A DNA stretch of 64,000 bases, taken from Microbulbifer variabilis. Lineage in GTDB: Bacteria; Pseudomonadota; Gammaproteobacteria; Pseudomonadales; Cellvibrionaceae. Shown one piece after another: positions 1 to 10,151 of this stretch. Location: the NCBI RefSeq assembly GCF_023716485.1, contig NZ_CP092418.1:3504501-3568500 (forward strand), read 5' to 3'. The first letter of the stretch is position 1, and the number at the start of each line of letters is the position of its first letter. The position numbers and the translations under genes are program-made. The notes below the pieces were generated by a model. The model did not search any database, was not told where the DNA came from, and saw only the letters and a program-made list of their open reading frames with translations.

Positions 1-3000
1 TAATCTTGCGCTGGCGCTGTACCACTCGGCCGCGTGCGTCATATCCCCATTGCTCGAAGCCAGCTTGGTCGGTCACTTTGGCCAGGCGCCCAAGCAGGAA
101 GGCACCGCCCTCTTCGCCGCGCTGGTCGTACTGGTAGCTGACTACCGGTGAGGTGGAGCCCAGCTGCAAGCCCGGTTGCCAATTTGCGCCGCTGGGAGCT
201 TCTCCTCGCGGCGATAATTGATACTCGGCAAAGAGACGGTTGGCGCCGTCGTAGCGATAGTGCCGCTCCTGCCCCAGGGCATCGCGGGTGGCCAGTAGGT
301 TGCCGGCATCGTCAAAGTACTGCCAGCGCTGTCCGCGGTTGGGGTCGTCCAAGAAGCGCATACGCCCCAGGTCGTCGTAGTGCATGGTGCGCACATTATT
401 TTGCGCATCCTGCAGGCGGGTAAAATTACCATTGAGGTCGTAGTCGTAATAGGTGGACCAGGTGGCACCACCGATGCCGCCCTGGGTATTGGCTCCAACA
501 ATTTCATCCACTTGCCTCAGGCGGTACTCACCCTGCGCCGTTTGCAGGCCATCAAACACCAGTTTTTTGGCGGCGCCATGGTGAACACTGTTCGCACGAG
601 TTTGCTCTTCATCTTCCAGCACCTGTGCCATGGGCAAATAGGTGATGCGATTGAAGACACTTTCCCCACTTTGCGCGGTATAGGGCTGATAAACCTCCTG
701 GGTACGCCCTTGGGCGTCGTAAAGATATTGTCGGTGGTGCTGGCCTTTATCATTAGCGCGATAGGCGAGCCCCTGGGCAAAGTAAGGCAGTGCGGTCTGC
801 ACTACTTGGCCGCGCGCATTAAAGTTACTGTGATCGCTGACCACAACCTGTCCCGGTTGCTCGGCTTCACTGCGCACCATCAGGGTGCGGCCCAGACCGT
901 CGTAAAAACGGCGGCTGTCGATGGTACCGCTAGCACCACTCCGCTCGCGCTGGCGAGTCTCTACCCAGCTGATACGGTGACCATCCACCATCTGCGCCAG
1001 TTGGTAATCGTACTCAACCGTGGGGAGTTGCAGGCTGTCCCCTGGCTTGGCCATGGCAGTGAGGCGCCCGTGGCTGTCGTAACCATATTGGGTCTGCTGT
1101 CCGTTAAAGTCGGTGTAGTCGGTAAGTACACCCAGACCTTTGTCGTAACCCGCACGAGCGGTGAGCCAGCGGCTGCCGGTATGCAAACCCACTTCTGTTG
1201 GGAAGGTATGATATTGCGAGTCGTAAGTGACTTTGGTTTGGTGGCCTGTGTTGGCGTCCCACAAGGGGTCATAACTTTGAATGCGGTTGCCGAAGGCATC
1301 GTAGCGGTGGCGCTCTGCGGCAACATAGGCATCTGCACTCTCAGCATCGTGCCAGAGTCGACGCAGGGTCAGGTTGCCCTTGGAGACCGCGCCTAAATTA
1401 CCAGCGGAGAAACTTTCATCATCGTAGAACCACTGCTCTTTGGCCACAGCGCGGCCCGATAGGTCGGTAACCTTGCGCTCTAGCGGTAGGTGCAGGAACC
1501 AGTGGCCCTGTGCAGAGGCGGATTCCGCACTGAAGCGCAATTGGGTAATACGCTCGTCCTGCCAGTTGCCATCGGTACGGCCCAGCTCTTTGATATAAGT
1601 GGTATTGCCGTAATTATCGTAGTCATACTCCCAGGCAAGGGTCACTGGGGTACCGCTGCCTCGCTCCAGCATATGCTGCTGGCGTTCGGTCATAGCCGCA
1701 AACTCGACTTTGCGGCTTTCCTCGGCATAACCGGACAGCAGTTGGCGCAACTCCCACTGATTTTCCTCTCGCCAGAAAATTCCGCCGAAGGCATCGCGGG
1801 TTTCTATTTGTTTGATCTTGCCCTGTAGGGCTTCCTGTTCGGTGCCATCGGCTTTTTGGCCCAGGTGGAATTCGTAGCGGGTTGCCAGTGTCGGGGTACT
1901 GGCATCGCCCACGCGACGCTCTTCACTGTGTGCAAAGCCCTGGAATTCTTTATCGGCAGCATCGTAAAAGCCGTCCCAGTAATCCATCTCGGTGGTTTGC
2001 TGTTCACCACCGCGGCCATCATCCACAACAACGCGCTTAAGTACCTGCATTGCCACAGGGATACCCTGCGACCAGGAGCTGTTACCCTCGCGGTCTCTCA
2101 CCATCTCCTCGACAACAGAGCCGTACTCCAGGGTCGTCAATGCACCCAGGCCATTGTCGATCGTTTTTAGCTGATTCGGTTGCTCATTGGGGAATAGCTC
2201 TGCGAAATAAAAAGTATTAGCACCGCGACCGGGGCTGTACCAAACAATATCCGTAGAGCCGTTACCATTAATATCGACTAGGCGCACCTCTTCGGGAGCC
2301 ACATTGCCTTGGGCCTGAATCAGTTGTGGCTGGCTAAATTGAGCTAATTGATGTTGGTTGCTGTTCAGGCCCTGGTTAAGCCAGATGGATACATGGGTTC
2401 CATTCAGATACACCAGGTCAGCGCGGCCGTCGGCATTGATATCAGTAACACGAACATTCTTGAGGTTGTGTAACGTATCGGGACTATTGGCAAACACTAC
2501 TGCGGGAGCAAAACCCTGCAGGCCACGGTTAGCGTAGTAAGCCGCGTAGCCATTGCTAACCCAAACCAGATCAGGCAGACCATCTCCGTTCATATCCCGA
2601 AGAAAGACATTGGGATCACCCAAACGCACTCTCTGGCTATCTGCAGGTATCGGTAATTCGATGGGCTGCGACCAGCCATCGGGGTGGTTCAACTGCACTA
2701 TATGAGATGTAACCTTCCCATTAGTGCTAGCAGAGGTTGTAAAAACGTCAATGCGCTTATCGTTATTGATATCCACCATTTCAACGTTTGGACTGTCCAG
2801 GGGAATATACAGGCGATTGAGTGCCCCGCTATACTGCCAATTATGCGTTTCATCCAAGTGGAAGTAATCAATACTGCCGGAATTGTACTGCAGCATATTA
2901 ACCAGCCCGTCACCATCGATATCAGCCCAGGTAACGGCGGGATTAGAAATTCGGCTATAGGAAAAAGTACTCATTTCGCGATAGTTCTGCCATTGCGGCA

Positions 3001-4147
3001 GGCCATCGTCCCCTGGACCTAGGTTGAGCCAGTAGCTGTCTTTATTCGGTGCGGTGTTAATAATATCCGGCAGTCCATCGCGGTTAATATCCAAGAAGGC
3101 AACGTCGGGGTTATTCAGTGGTACCTGACTCGCAGCCGGCATCGGTGACATAAACACCTGATCCTGCTGATAGTGGGTGTAGCCATAGCGTACTGGTGGC
3201 AGGGTTACCGTAGATTCGCCCTCGCCTGCACTGGAATGGACTTCCTGTAACAAAGAGAGGCTTTGCCATTCCGTTAGCGGCTGATAGGAAAATTCGTATT
3301 TACGTAAGTGGCGCCCGGCAAATTGTGTTTCCACGCGCTGCAAGCGATAAGCGGTTTTAATCTCAAAACCCGCTTTATAATTTGTTAGGATGTCAGGGCG
3401 GTCTTCATAGTGAAACTGCACCGCCATATCGCCATTCGTATTATATTGAATCCTGTCCAGATAAATCTGAACACCATCATCCAACTTGCGATATTGATAG
3501 TCGATACGATTGCCATGGGTATCTTCTACCGCCTCTAGATACCAGGAGAATACCGATGTGCCGTTGTTGCCACTGACTCGGCTATTAGAGTCTTGCCCCA
3601 AATACCAACGCAGGCCGTTGGATTGAGTCACCAGCCAACCCTTCGACAGACGCTCGTAGCGAGCAAAATCGCTGGCATTTTTGGTGCGATAAACACCGTC
3701 TTCCACCAGAACTAATTCTTCGCCCAGGTGATTGATAAACGTATCAAACTCATCAAACTCATCGGTGCGACCATCGCGGTCGTTATCCTGCCGATCAGTC
3801 TGACCCCACTCTGAATAATTAGGCAGGCCCTTGTCGGTTTGACGCTGGATATAGGGAATAACCAGTTTATGCCCCAGTCCCAATAGCCCGTTACCAAACC
3901 CGCTGTTGTATTCCAGTGATACATCCGGAGCCAGTCCATTGCGCCCAGGGGGCACAGCCAAGTTCACTAGACGTGAACTGGTGCCGGTATTTAAATTAGG
4001 GGTGAAAGCCTCACCGAGCCCGGAGATACTGCCCGGACCTGTCGGCAGATTGAGAACGGGCGCTTGCAAAGCGGTGTGTTCATTGGCAGCAACAGCAGCC
4101 GTAGATGACACAACCATGCAGCAAGACAGCAATAATTTGCGCAGCAT
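1..4147 (-). CDS. Exported SpvB/FG-GAP/RHS-repeat protein, partial (C-terminus beyond left edge)
   Basis: The reading frame stays open from position 4147 to the left edge (about 1382 codons); the C-terminus is not visible. The start at 4147 has AAGGA five bases upstream and gives a basic, hydrophobic signal peptide of about 21 residues ending AVAA. Next comes an SpvB/TcaC-like domain (about residues 30-330, with motifs such as GSISGLGEAFTPNL and VSLEYNSGFGNGLLGLGH). Then come repeated DxNxDGxxD FG-GAP/VCBS calcium-binding loops (about 345-630), a TcdB-middle-like segment (VDDGRGGEQQTTEMDYWDG, near residue 707), and RHS/YD repeats such as YDARGRVVQR to the edge. In the Tc-toxin and polymorphic-toxin families, such an RHS shell encloses a variable C-terminal toxin. 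The signal peptide means secretion, unlike classic cytoplasmic TcB/TcC. It lies 185 bp downstream of the FN3 gene and is probably co-transcribed. The toxin function is inferred. Confidence 0.85.
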   Translation of the reverse strand, partial: MLRKLLLSCCMVVSSTAAVAANEHTALQAPVLNLPTGPGSISGLGEAFTPNLNTGTSSRLVNLAVPPGRNGLAPDVSLEYNSGFGNGLLGLGHKLVIPYIQRQTDKGLPNYSEWGQTDRQDNDRDGRTDEFDEFDTFINHLGEELVLVEDGVYRTKNASDFARYERLSKGWLVTQSNGLRWYLGQDSNSRVSGNNGTSVFSWYLEAVEDTHGNRIDYQYRKLDDGVQIYLDRIQYNTNGDMAVQFHYEDRPDILTNYKAGFEIKTAYRLQRVETQFAGRHLRKYEFSYQPLTEWQSLSLLQEVHSSAGEGESTVTLPPVRYGYTHYQQDQVFMSPMPAASQVPLNNPDVAFLDINRDGLPDIINTAPNKDSYWLNLGPGDDGLPQWQNYREMSTFSYSRISNPAVTWADIDGDGLVNMLQYNSGSIDYFHLDETHNWQYSGALNRLYIPLDSPNVEMVDINNDKRIDVFTTSASTNGKVTSHIVQLNHPDGWSQPIELPIPADSQRVRLGDPNVFLRDMNGDGLPDLVWVSNGYAAYYANRGLQGFAPAVVFANSPDTLHNLKNVRVTDINADGRADLVYLNGTHVSIWLNQGLNSNQHQLAQFSQPQLIQAQGNVAPEEVRLVDINGNGSTDIVWYSPGRGANTFYFAELFPNEQPNQLKTIDNGLGALTTLEYGSVVEEMVRDREGNSSWSQGIPVAMQVLKRVVVDDGRGGEQQTTEMDYWDGFYDAADKEFQGFAHSEERRVGDASTPTLATRYEFHLGQKADGTEQEALQGKIKQIETRDAFGGIFWREENQWELRQLLSGYAEESRKVEFAAMTERQQHMLERGSGTPVTLAWEYDYDNYGNTTYIKELGRTDGNWQDERITQLRFSAESASAQGHWFLHLPLERKVTDLSGRAVAKEQWFYDDESFSAGNLGAVSKGNLTLRRLWHDAESADAYVAAERHRYDAFGNRIQSYDPLWDANTGHQTKVTYDSQYHTFPTEVGLHTGSRWLTARAGYDKGLGVLTDYTDFNGQQTQYGYDSHGRLTAMAKPGDSLQLPTVEYDYQLAQMVDGHRISWVETRQRERSGASGTIDSRRFYDGLGRTLMVRSEAEQPGQVVVSDHSNFNARGQVVQTALPYFAQGLAYRANDKGQHHRQYLYDAQGRTQEVYQPYTAQSGESVFNRITYLPMAQVLEDEEQTRANSVHHGAAKKLVFDGLQTAQGEYRLRQVDEIVGANTQGGIGGATWSTYYDYDLNGNFTRLQDAQNNVRTMHYDDLGRMRFLDDPNRGQRWQYFDDAGNLLATRDALGQERHYRYDGANRLFAEYQLSPRGEAPSGANWQPGLQLGSTSPVVSYQYDQRGEEGGAFLLGRLAKVTDQAGFEQWGYDARGRVVQRQRKI

Positions 4148-4260
4148 AAGCATCCTTGTTTAACAAAAAGCGCTTTATAAAAAGCATCTTAAAAATTAAT
4201 TCTTTTTTATTTATAAATAAATATTGATGATATTTAGTAACTTCTCCTGTAAATAGAGGA

Positions 4261-4292
4261 GCAATCCAGGGGTATCAATGCCACTGGATTGC
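4261..4292. other. Intergenic hairpin between the FN3 and SpvB/RHS genes
   Basis: GCAATCCAG (4261-4269) and CTGGATTGC (4284-4292) form a perfect 9-bp stem around a 14-base loop. No U-run follows on the minus strand, so it is a weak terminator at best. It could be a processing or attenuation site setting the ratio of the two products. Confidence 0.4.
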
Positions 4293-4332
4293 CAAGAAGG
4301 TTCTCTATTTTTTAGAAGTTAGACTGATTGGA

Positions 4333-7300
4333 TTAGTGAATTACTGGCTGCTTCAGCAATAATAGCGGACCAATATCATCATCACCACAGGTATCAAAAT
4401 TTCTTGATTTATAGCGATGATTGAAGATCAGTTCAATATCCTTAATCGCATCAATATCTACAAGCTGACCAAACCGATCTTTCAATTGAATCGATAAGCG
4501 CCAACCTGTTGCGGCGACACTGCGCTCCTTGAAGACGCTAGTAATCGTGGAATTGGAGCCAGAACCGGTGTTAAACGTATCCAGATTTGCAGACATAAAT
4601 ACGCGATAACTATCACGGAAGGCTAAATTGCTACCTTCCCCGGTATCCCAGAAACGAGGACTATGGGTAATTAACTCACCTTGAATGCCCACATCACCTT
4701 CGTTGTCCACCAAAGTACCTGGCGTTTTACTACGTAGGAAGCTGGTACCTCCGTAGGTTAAGAACGCTGGCACTTCAGTTTCATTAATAAGGCTATACTT
4801 GACTGGAATATTGAGTCCAATAGTCTCAATTTTATCCAGGTATGTACCTCCGGCTGCCAAGCAAGTCAGATCATCATCGTCCGCAATTACAGGCCCCTTG
4901 AAGAAAGTACTGCGTGGTAACTCCTTCGCAGTACTAAATTCCACAGTTACCCAAATGTCTTCACGGATAGAACGCGATAACAAACGCAGTTTTTCCTGAA
5001 AAGCTTTCTCAGAGCTTAACAAAGAGCCATTCTGCTGCTCAGGATCAGGGTGTGGATAGCTTTGCGTGATACCACTGATAAGATCCACATAACCGAACAC
5101 ATCGTCCTTAAGCGAGAATTTATCCGTTGCCTGCTGAGTGCCATTCAGGTCACGCAACTGATCGAAAGACAACATCTCACTGTGGAAATCCCTCAGCTCC
5201 TCAGCATTACGCAAGCCATAAATAGCCTCTTTCCTATATCCACTACTGGGACCAACAAAAGGCTCCTGCCACTTGTACTCTAGTGCACTAACCGTGTAGA
5301 ACAACCATTTCTGCGCTTCTTCAAAGTGACGTTCCGCACGCAGCATTTCTGTAGTCAGGCGACTGGCGTGAATCGGGTCAGCAAAATAACGCTCTGCCAG
5401 GTTAGCGTTGGTGGTGAACATCTGGCTCATAACCCGCTGTGCCTGATTAAGCATACCGATCAGGCGCTCAACTTCCTGCTCTACGGTCGCTTCTGCCTGG
5501 GCAATATCCAGAGCGATGGTATTCGCTTCCAGCCACATGGTGCGCACACGTGCACGGCTTTCCACATCAAGCAGTTTATTCGTGCTGTCATTCAGCTTCG
5601 CTCGCTCCTCTGCGCCCAGGCGAATGCTCAGCGCCTCCAGTTTACCAATCTCTTTAATACTCTTGAGATTCTTATGGCTGGAAACTACCTGACCAATACC
5701 CTGCTTCATAGTGCTTGTATCCCCGGTGAAATACGCTTTGATCGCGCCACCCACCACTTTCAGGAAGCCACCCCGCTTTCTGGATTTCTCCGCTTCTTCA
5801 CGAATATTGGTGATCTGCTTCGAAATGGATTCCTGCTTGGAGCCATAATCCAGGATGATCTTCGACATGCCGTCGACGATACCCTCTTCTTCCGCGCGTC
5901 GCTCAATTTCAATTTGAATCGTATCCAGCAGATTTTCCATACGCTGCAAATTATTACTCAGCGCAATTTCCGCGAGCTCGATGTTTTTCGCCTGTAGCGC
6001 AATTTCACTACCTTGCTGCGCAGACTCTTCAATAATGATGCAGTCTTGGTTAAAACAATTACTCGGGAATTCCAGGCCCAGCAAGCTGTACAACCAGTTG
6101 CCCAGTTGCTGGTGACGATCGGTATATTCCGTAGCGAGCTTATCGGCGCTGTGGCGATAGTTCTCATAGCTGGTTTTTGCTGCTACCAAACTGTTTTGCG
6201 CTGTGGCAATAGGGCCACTGCTTTCGTTGCCCAGAAAGTCACTCAGTGCATCGAAGGAGTCAAACACGGTGTTGCCATCAATACCGTAGCCCTGTACCAG
6301 CAACACAGCATCCTGGGGCAGACCCAGAATATTGGTTTCTCCAGTGAGCCAGCTCACTGAGTTTTCCAAATCGCTGATATGGGTATTCCATTCGGATACA
6401 GCTTCAGGCAGGCCGGAGAAACCTTGCACCTGGGTAAAGTCGACATTCGGAAAGATCGCACGCAACGATGCCTCTTTGGCAATCAGCTCACTGCGCAGCG
6501 TGTCCATCTCATCAACCATTTGCGCCAACAAGGTGGTATTGGTCTGTCCGGCTACGACGGCCAAACGCGCTTGCTGCACTTTAGTAGAAACCAACTTGCT
6601 CATTAGCTGATAGAGCATGGTGACATCTTTGTAACCGGTGAACAGTAATTCTGCCGGGGTTACATCTTTTTGTGCCAGGTCGTTGGGGTCGTAGTAACGG
6701 GGGCTGATTTGGCCACGGGTAGGGCCCCACTGCGCTAAAAACTCCGGTGCATAAGCCAGCAGGGAGTTGTATTGCTCCAGGGCGTCTTTCAACAACTGGT
6801 GTGCGGTTTCTATATGACCAACTTCAACCTCCACCGCTTCGTTACGCAGGCGGCTGATACGAGCATTATCCAGGGCTTCATTGGCCAGGATCATTTCCGC
6901 TACCGCGCGATCGTAGTAAACATCCAGCGTGAAACGCTGCAGGTTTTCATTGTCGGGATGATGGGTCAGCTGCTCAAAAATAAACGCTTCCACATCAGTG
7001 GCGAGGTTACGCTCAACAGTGTCATACAGGCTGGAAAATTCAACCGTGGCTTCACCACTGGCATAAGGGTTGATGACCGTATTGGTGTCGGTATCAACGA
7101 TATACATCAGGTCCAGGTAGCGGAAGGCCGCTTTATCACGGGAGAAAATACCTTGAGCCGGATTATGTTGAGCTGCCGGTACTTGATCGGCTTCATTGTA
7201 ATAGAGTTGCTTACGGATCTGTACCGTTGGATCAACTTCAACAGTAACTGTAAAAGTGTCACTGAAGTCGGATGAACCTGCCTTGTTAGCAGCTTGGACA

Positions 7301-8988
7301 CGATAATCGTGGGTACCGTATACGAATGGAGAGGCATTGTAGTCATAAACATTACCAGAGCCCGAGTATACAGTTTGCCAAGCCGACTCACTGTTACCAT
7401 TAATACGTTGCTGCAAGAGGTAGCTATCGGCGTTATCGACCGATGGCCAGTTCACTGTATAACCCTCACCAGTAGAAGAAGGCAAAGTGATATAGTCTGG
7501 TACTACTGGTGGTTGCAGTATGGCAACAGTAGAACAATCTTGCGGAGAATAACTGGACTGATCGCTAGAGGTCAGTGCTCGAACCTTGTAGCAGTACTGT
7601 CCATTACTCAAGTTTGTGATAGTGAATTTTAGATCAGTACCAAGATAAATTTGCTTGCCAGTATTATCCAACACCTCATATTTAACTTCGAGGCCGCCTT
7701 TATCCACTTTTCCCCAATTTAGGGTAAGCTTTCCTTTCCAACTCTCCGCTGAATCTATTGACAATACCGGCACACCTACGTCGCGATCGACCTTAACTGT
7801 TACCAGTGAGGAATAATCGGAACAGGCATATTTATTTTCGTTACAAGCGCGTACCTTATAGCTGTATGTACCGTTATTAATATCAGTAAAACTCTTACTC
7901 AGGCCCGAGCCACTATAAATAGATGAACCGTTAGCATCCAAAACCTGATAGATAGCGGCAAATTGCATGGCATTCCAGCTAAGTGTGTATTTACCATCTG
8001 GGCTGTTCTTCGTTGATAGGCTAGGAGTAGGTACTCCAGGGCGATAAGAGACAATCAAATCCCCTCCTTCACGATAACCAGAGCAGGTAGTATTACAAGC
8101 ACGCACTCTATATCGATAGTTGCTTCCATGACTCAATGAAGAAACAGTTCTGCTGGTAGCGGAACCAGAATAAATATTACCCGACCAGCTTCCATTATCC
8201 TTGCGTTGCTGTAATTCATAACGAGTGGCCCCGCTACTGGCAGACCAGCTTAGATTTGCACTGCTAGAGGGTGTATAGCTGGGTACACTGATGGAAGATG
8301 GAACCGATGGAGTATGCTCTACCTTCATAGTTCCGCCGGTCTTGTAACCACTACATATGTTAGAAACACAAGCGCGTACACGATACTGGTAGTTGCCATT
8401 GGAACGGCTGCTTTCAGGGAAGCTAGTCCCTGATGAGCTATAAACTCTATTCCAAGAACCACCATTCAGGCTGCGGTAAAGCTCATACTTACTTGCGTGA
8501 GTAACTGAGGACCAGCTAATCGGGTAGGTTCCATCACTATCGAAAGAGGTATAACTAATACTGGAAGGCACTGGCAACTGAGTTACCACATTAACAGTAT
8601 GTGTGGCGATGACAGTTTCATACTCTATAGTATCCCCCCTACATAGCTCGGGAGCTCTCAAAGCATTCCGGTTAAAATCGTCGTCTGGGATACACTCCTC
8701 AAACTCATGCCAGTATTCATAATGATAGGTACCAGCAGAAAGCCCAGATATCGAAACAAATTTATTTGACGTTCCCCATGAATTCAGGGAGAGAGTTCGT
8801 ACATAGTTACCGTTTTTATACTCTTTCAAATATGTTCGACTCAAGGAAAATGAAGCATCTACCGGCATATACTCCAAAGAAAAGTTCCCGTCAGTATCCA
8901 CACTAGGACCATCCAGGTAATCTCCATATGCAACTGCACTAGCAAAAACTAGCTGCAGTACAAATAAATTACGAATATAAGTAAACAT
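4333..8988 (-). CDS. Exported protein with five FN3-like repeats and a long helical, TcA-like C-terminal half
   Basis: This is a 1551-residue protein with a signal peptide of about 22 residues (hydrophobic core, AVAYG end). Residues about 137-587 hold five fibronectin-III-like repeats, several sharing a YRVRAC...CSGY ending. Residues about 590-1340 are mostly charged, heptad-like helices. They include a glycine-rich hydrophobic patch near residue 1072 (GGFLKVVGGAIKAYFTGD) that could be a hairpin tip. The last 200 residues look beta-rich, and WRLSIQLKD...IDAIKDIELIFNHRYKSR resembles the closing segment of TcA subunits (xWRLELP...ISDVILHLRYTAR). The gene immediately precedes an SpvB/RHS gene, as TcA genes often precede TcB/C genes. 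The TcA relationship is an inference from pattern and context, while the repeats and helices are seen directly. The upstream ribosome-binding site is weak. Confidence 0.8.
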   Translation of the reverse strand: MFTYIRNLFVLQLVFASAVAYGDYLDGPSVDTDGNFSLEYMPVDASFSLSRTYLKEYKNGNYVRTLSLNSWGTSNKFVSISGLSAGTYHYEYWHEFEECIPDDDFNRNALRAPELCRGDTIEYETVIATHTVNVVTQLPVPSSISYTSFDSDGTYPISWSSVTHASKYELYRSLNGGSWNRVYSSSGTSFPESSRSNGNYQYRVRACVSNICSGYKTGGTMKVEHTPSVPSSISVPSYTPSSSANLSWSASSGATRYELQQRKDNGSWSGNIYSGSATSRTVSSLSHGSNYRYRVRACNTTCSGYREGGDLIVSYRPGVPTPSLSTKNSPDGKYTLSWNAMQFAAIYQVLDANGSSIYSGSGLSKSFTDINNGTYSYKVRACNENKYACSDYSSLVTVKVDRDVGVPVLSIDSAESWKGKLTLNWGKVDKGGLEVKYEVLDNTGKQIYLGTDLKFTITNLSNGQYCYKVRALTSSDQSSYSPQDCSTVAILQPPVVPDYITLPSSTGEGYTVNWPSVDNADSYLLQQRINGNSESAWQTVYSGSGNVYDYNASPFVYGTHDYRVQAANKAGSSDFSDTFTVTVEVDPTVQIRKQLYYNEADQVPAAQHNPAQGIFSRDKAAFRYLDLMYIVDTDTNTVINPYASGEATVEFSSLYDTVERNLATDVEAFIFEQLTHHPDNENLQRFTLDVYYDRAVAEMILANEALDNARISRLRNEAVEVEVGHIETAHQLLKDALEQYNSLLAYAPEFLAQWGPTRGQISPRYYDPNDLAQKDVTPAELLFTGYKDVTMLYQLMSKLVSTKVQQARLAVVAGQTNTTLLAQMVDEMDTLRSELIAKEASLRAIFPNVDFTQVQGFSGLPEAVSEWNTHISDLENSVSWLTGETNILGLPQDAVLLVQGYGIDGNTVFDSFDALSDFLGNESSGPIATAQNSLVAAKTSYENYRHSADKLATEYTDRHQQLGNWLYSLLGLEFPSNCFNQDCIIIEESAQQGSEIALQAKNIELAEIALSNNLQRMENLLDTIQIEIERRAEEEGIVDGMSKIILDYGSKQESISKQITNIREEAEKSRKRGGFLKVVGGAIKAYFTGDTSTMKQGIGQVVSSHKNLKSIKEIGKLEALSIRLGAEERAKLNDSTNKLLDVESRARVRTMWLEANTIALDIAQAEATVEQEVERLIGMLNQAQRVMSQMFTTNANLAERYFADPIHASRLTTEMLRAERHFEEAQKWLFYTVSALEYKWQEPFVGPSSGYRKEAIYGLRNAEELRDFHSEMLSFDQLRDLNGTQQATDKFSLKDDVFGYVDLISGITQSYPHPDPEQQNGSLLSSEKAFQEKLRLLSRSIREDIWVTVEFSTAKELPRSTFFKGPVIADDDDLTCLAAGGTYLDKIETIGLNIPVKYSLINETEVPAFLTYGGTSFLRSKTPGTLVDNEGDVGIQGELITHSPRFWDTGEGSNLAFRDSYRVFMSANLDTFNTGSGSNSTITSVFKERSVAATGWRLSIQLKDRFGQLVDIDAIKDIELIFNHRYKSRNFDTCGDDDIGPLLLLKQPVIH

Positions 8989-9738
8989 TTATCAAACCAA
9001 GTTATTATAATTTATCTAGATAAAACACTGACAAACATCAGAATCTAATCCAAACTTTTCAAAAACATCTGTAAAATAATAAATACCCTCCAAACACCTC
9101 CCACTGAAAACATATTTAACTTCAAAACCACAAAACCTTGAATACTCACAGAGAGAAACCACAAGAATTAGAGGCACACAAGAATATAAGCAACTTTTAC
9201 GACCAAGTCGCCAAATTCATTCTTACAGAAAATTACATTTCTTAAATACAGTACTAGTTTTCAACTACCATTCCGTTGATAAAGAACATTCCAAAAAAGT
9301 GCAACTGAAGGAAAACTTATAAATAGCAACAAGGTTAATCTCACCCCCAGGCAGATTAACCTTCAGAAATTTTGAAACTTTAGTGGTAGAACTACAATTT
9401 ATTCTTTAATGCCACCTTAAGTGTCACAAAAAGTCACTCTATATAATTATTGCAGATGCTTGGCGAGTGAATTTTATTTTCACATTGATCAATCATCCCC
9501 ATCTTTCATCAAAATGCCTTGCTGCATCCGGGCCAGATAAGAGCACTTTTCCAATACTCTAATTGCATTGCCAAGCAACTCAGGAAGGGACACCGAAAGC
9601 GCGGCATTAAGGGGTTTCTCAGTTTCCAATGTGGCCATCCATTACGGCCTTAAACCCAGGTAATAAAGGGCTACCTTTGCGAATCAACCGAATTTTTCAC
9701 TCTCTCGCATCTTCACCTAATGACACTCGTACCAATCT
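8989..9738. other. AT-rich non-coding stretch
   Basis: I see no convincing gene here. It should contain the promoter and leader of the minus-strand FN3 gene, but I could not pick out a clear sigma-70 promoter. Confidence 0.5.
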
Positions 9739-9888
9739 TTACTTAATCACACTCTTCATAACTTGAATTACTGCCAGCTGAGATATATTTGTGCTTGCTA
9801 CCACCTCAGAAATGGTAAAATTACCTTTGTTTATAAGTGCACGTATTACAGGGAAGTAGCGAGACTTGTAATTACCCAGGTCGCATTT
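9739..9888 (-). pseudogene. MarR-like helix-turn-helix remnant
   Basis: Read on the minus strand from 9888 to the TAA at 9739-9741, the frame gives LGNYKSRYFPVIRALINKG, then a stretch with ISEVVASTNISQLAV. This matches the look of the winged-HTH core of MarR regulators (RYFPVLxxL...xSITELAxxxxISQPAVSQ). There is no start codon and the protein stops just after the recognition helix, so only a fragment of about 48 residues survives. It is in the same frame as the DUF885-like fragment just upstream. Family assignment is by eye. Confidence 0.45.
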
Positions 9889-10151
9889 TTATGCTTTCAG
9901 TAATTTACGTTGCTGCTCTTTATCAGACACATCATCGAGATGTGCATTGCGCTCATCTAACCCAAATTTCTCAAGAATACCGTACATAGTGAGATTTCCT
10001 GGACTGACTCCTTAGATCTTAAAAAATGCCCTTTCAAAAAAATATTGATAGACCAAGGTTTAAAATAAATGGCGTTGACAGCGAAGATTGAAACTGCCAC
10101 AACCCCCAGAAATAGTACTCCACTGAACCACTTACCTATCTTTGTTATCAT
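9889..10151 (-). pseudogene. Frameshifted N-terminal remnant of a DUF885-like exported protein
   Basis: It starts at 10151 with a good membrane or signal segment (MITKIGKWFSGVLFLGVVAV, then FAVNAIYFKPWSINIFLKG), typical of the beginning of DUF885-type exported proteins. That frame ends early at 9957. The other frame continues as NLTMYGILEKFGLDERNAHL and then DDVSDKEQQRKLLKA before a TAA at 9889-9891. This looks like the expected continuation after a one-base shift. Only about 80 codons remain. The family is recognised by eye and could be another exported hydrolase-like family. Confidence 0.45.

Noticed and set aside
380..1396. Open plus-strand frame of 338 codons opposite the SpvB/RHS gene
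   Set aside because: The minus frame gives clear RHS text, while the plus-strand protein has no motif and no ribosome-binding site.
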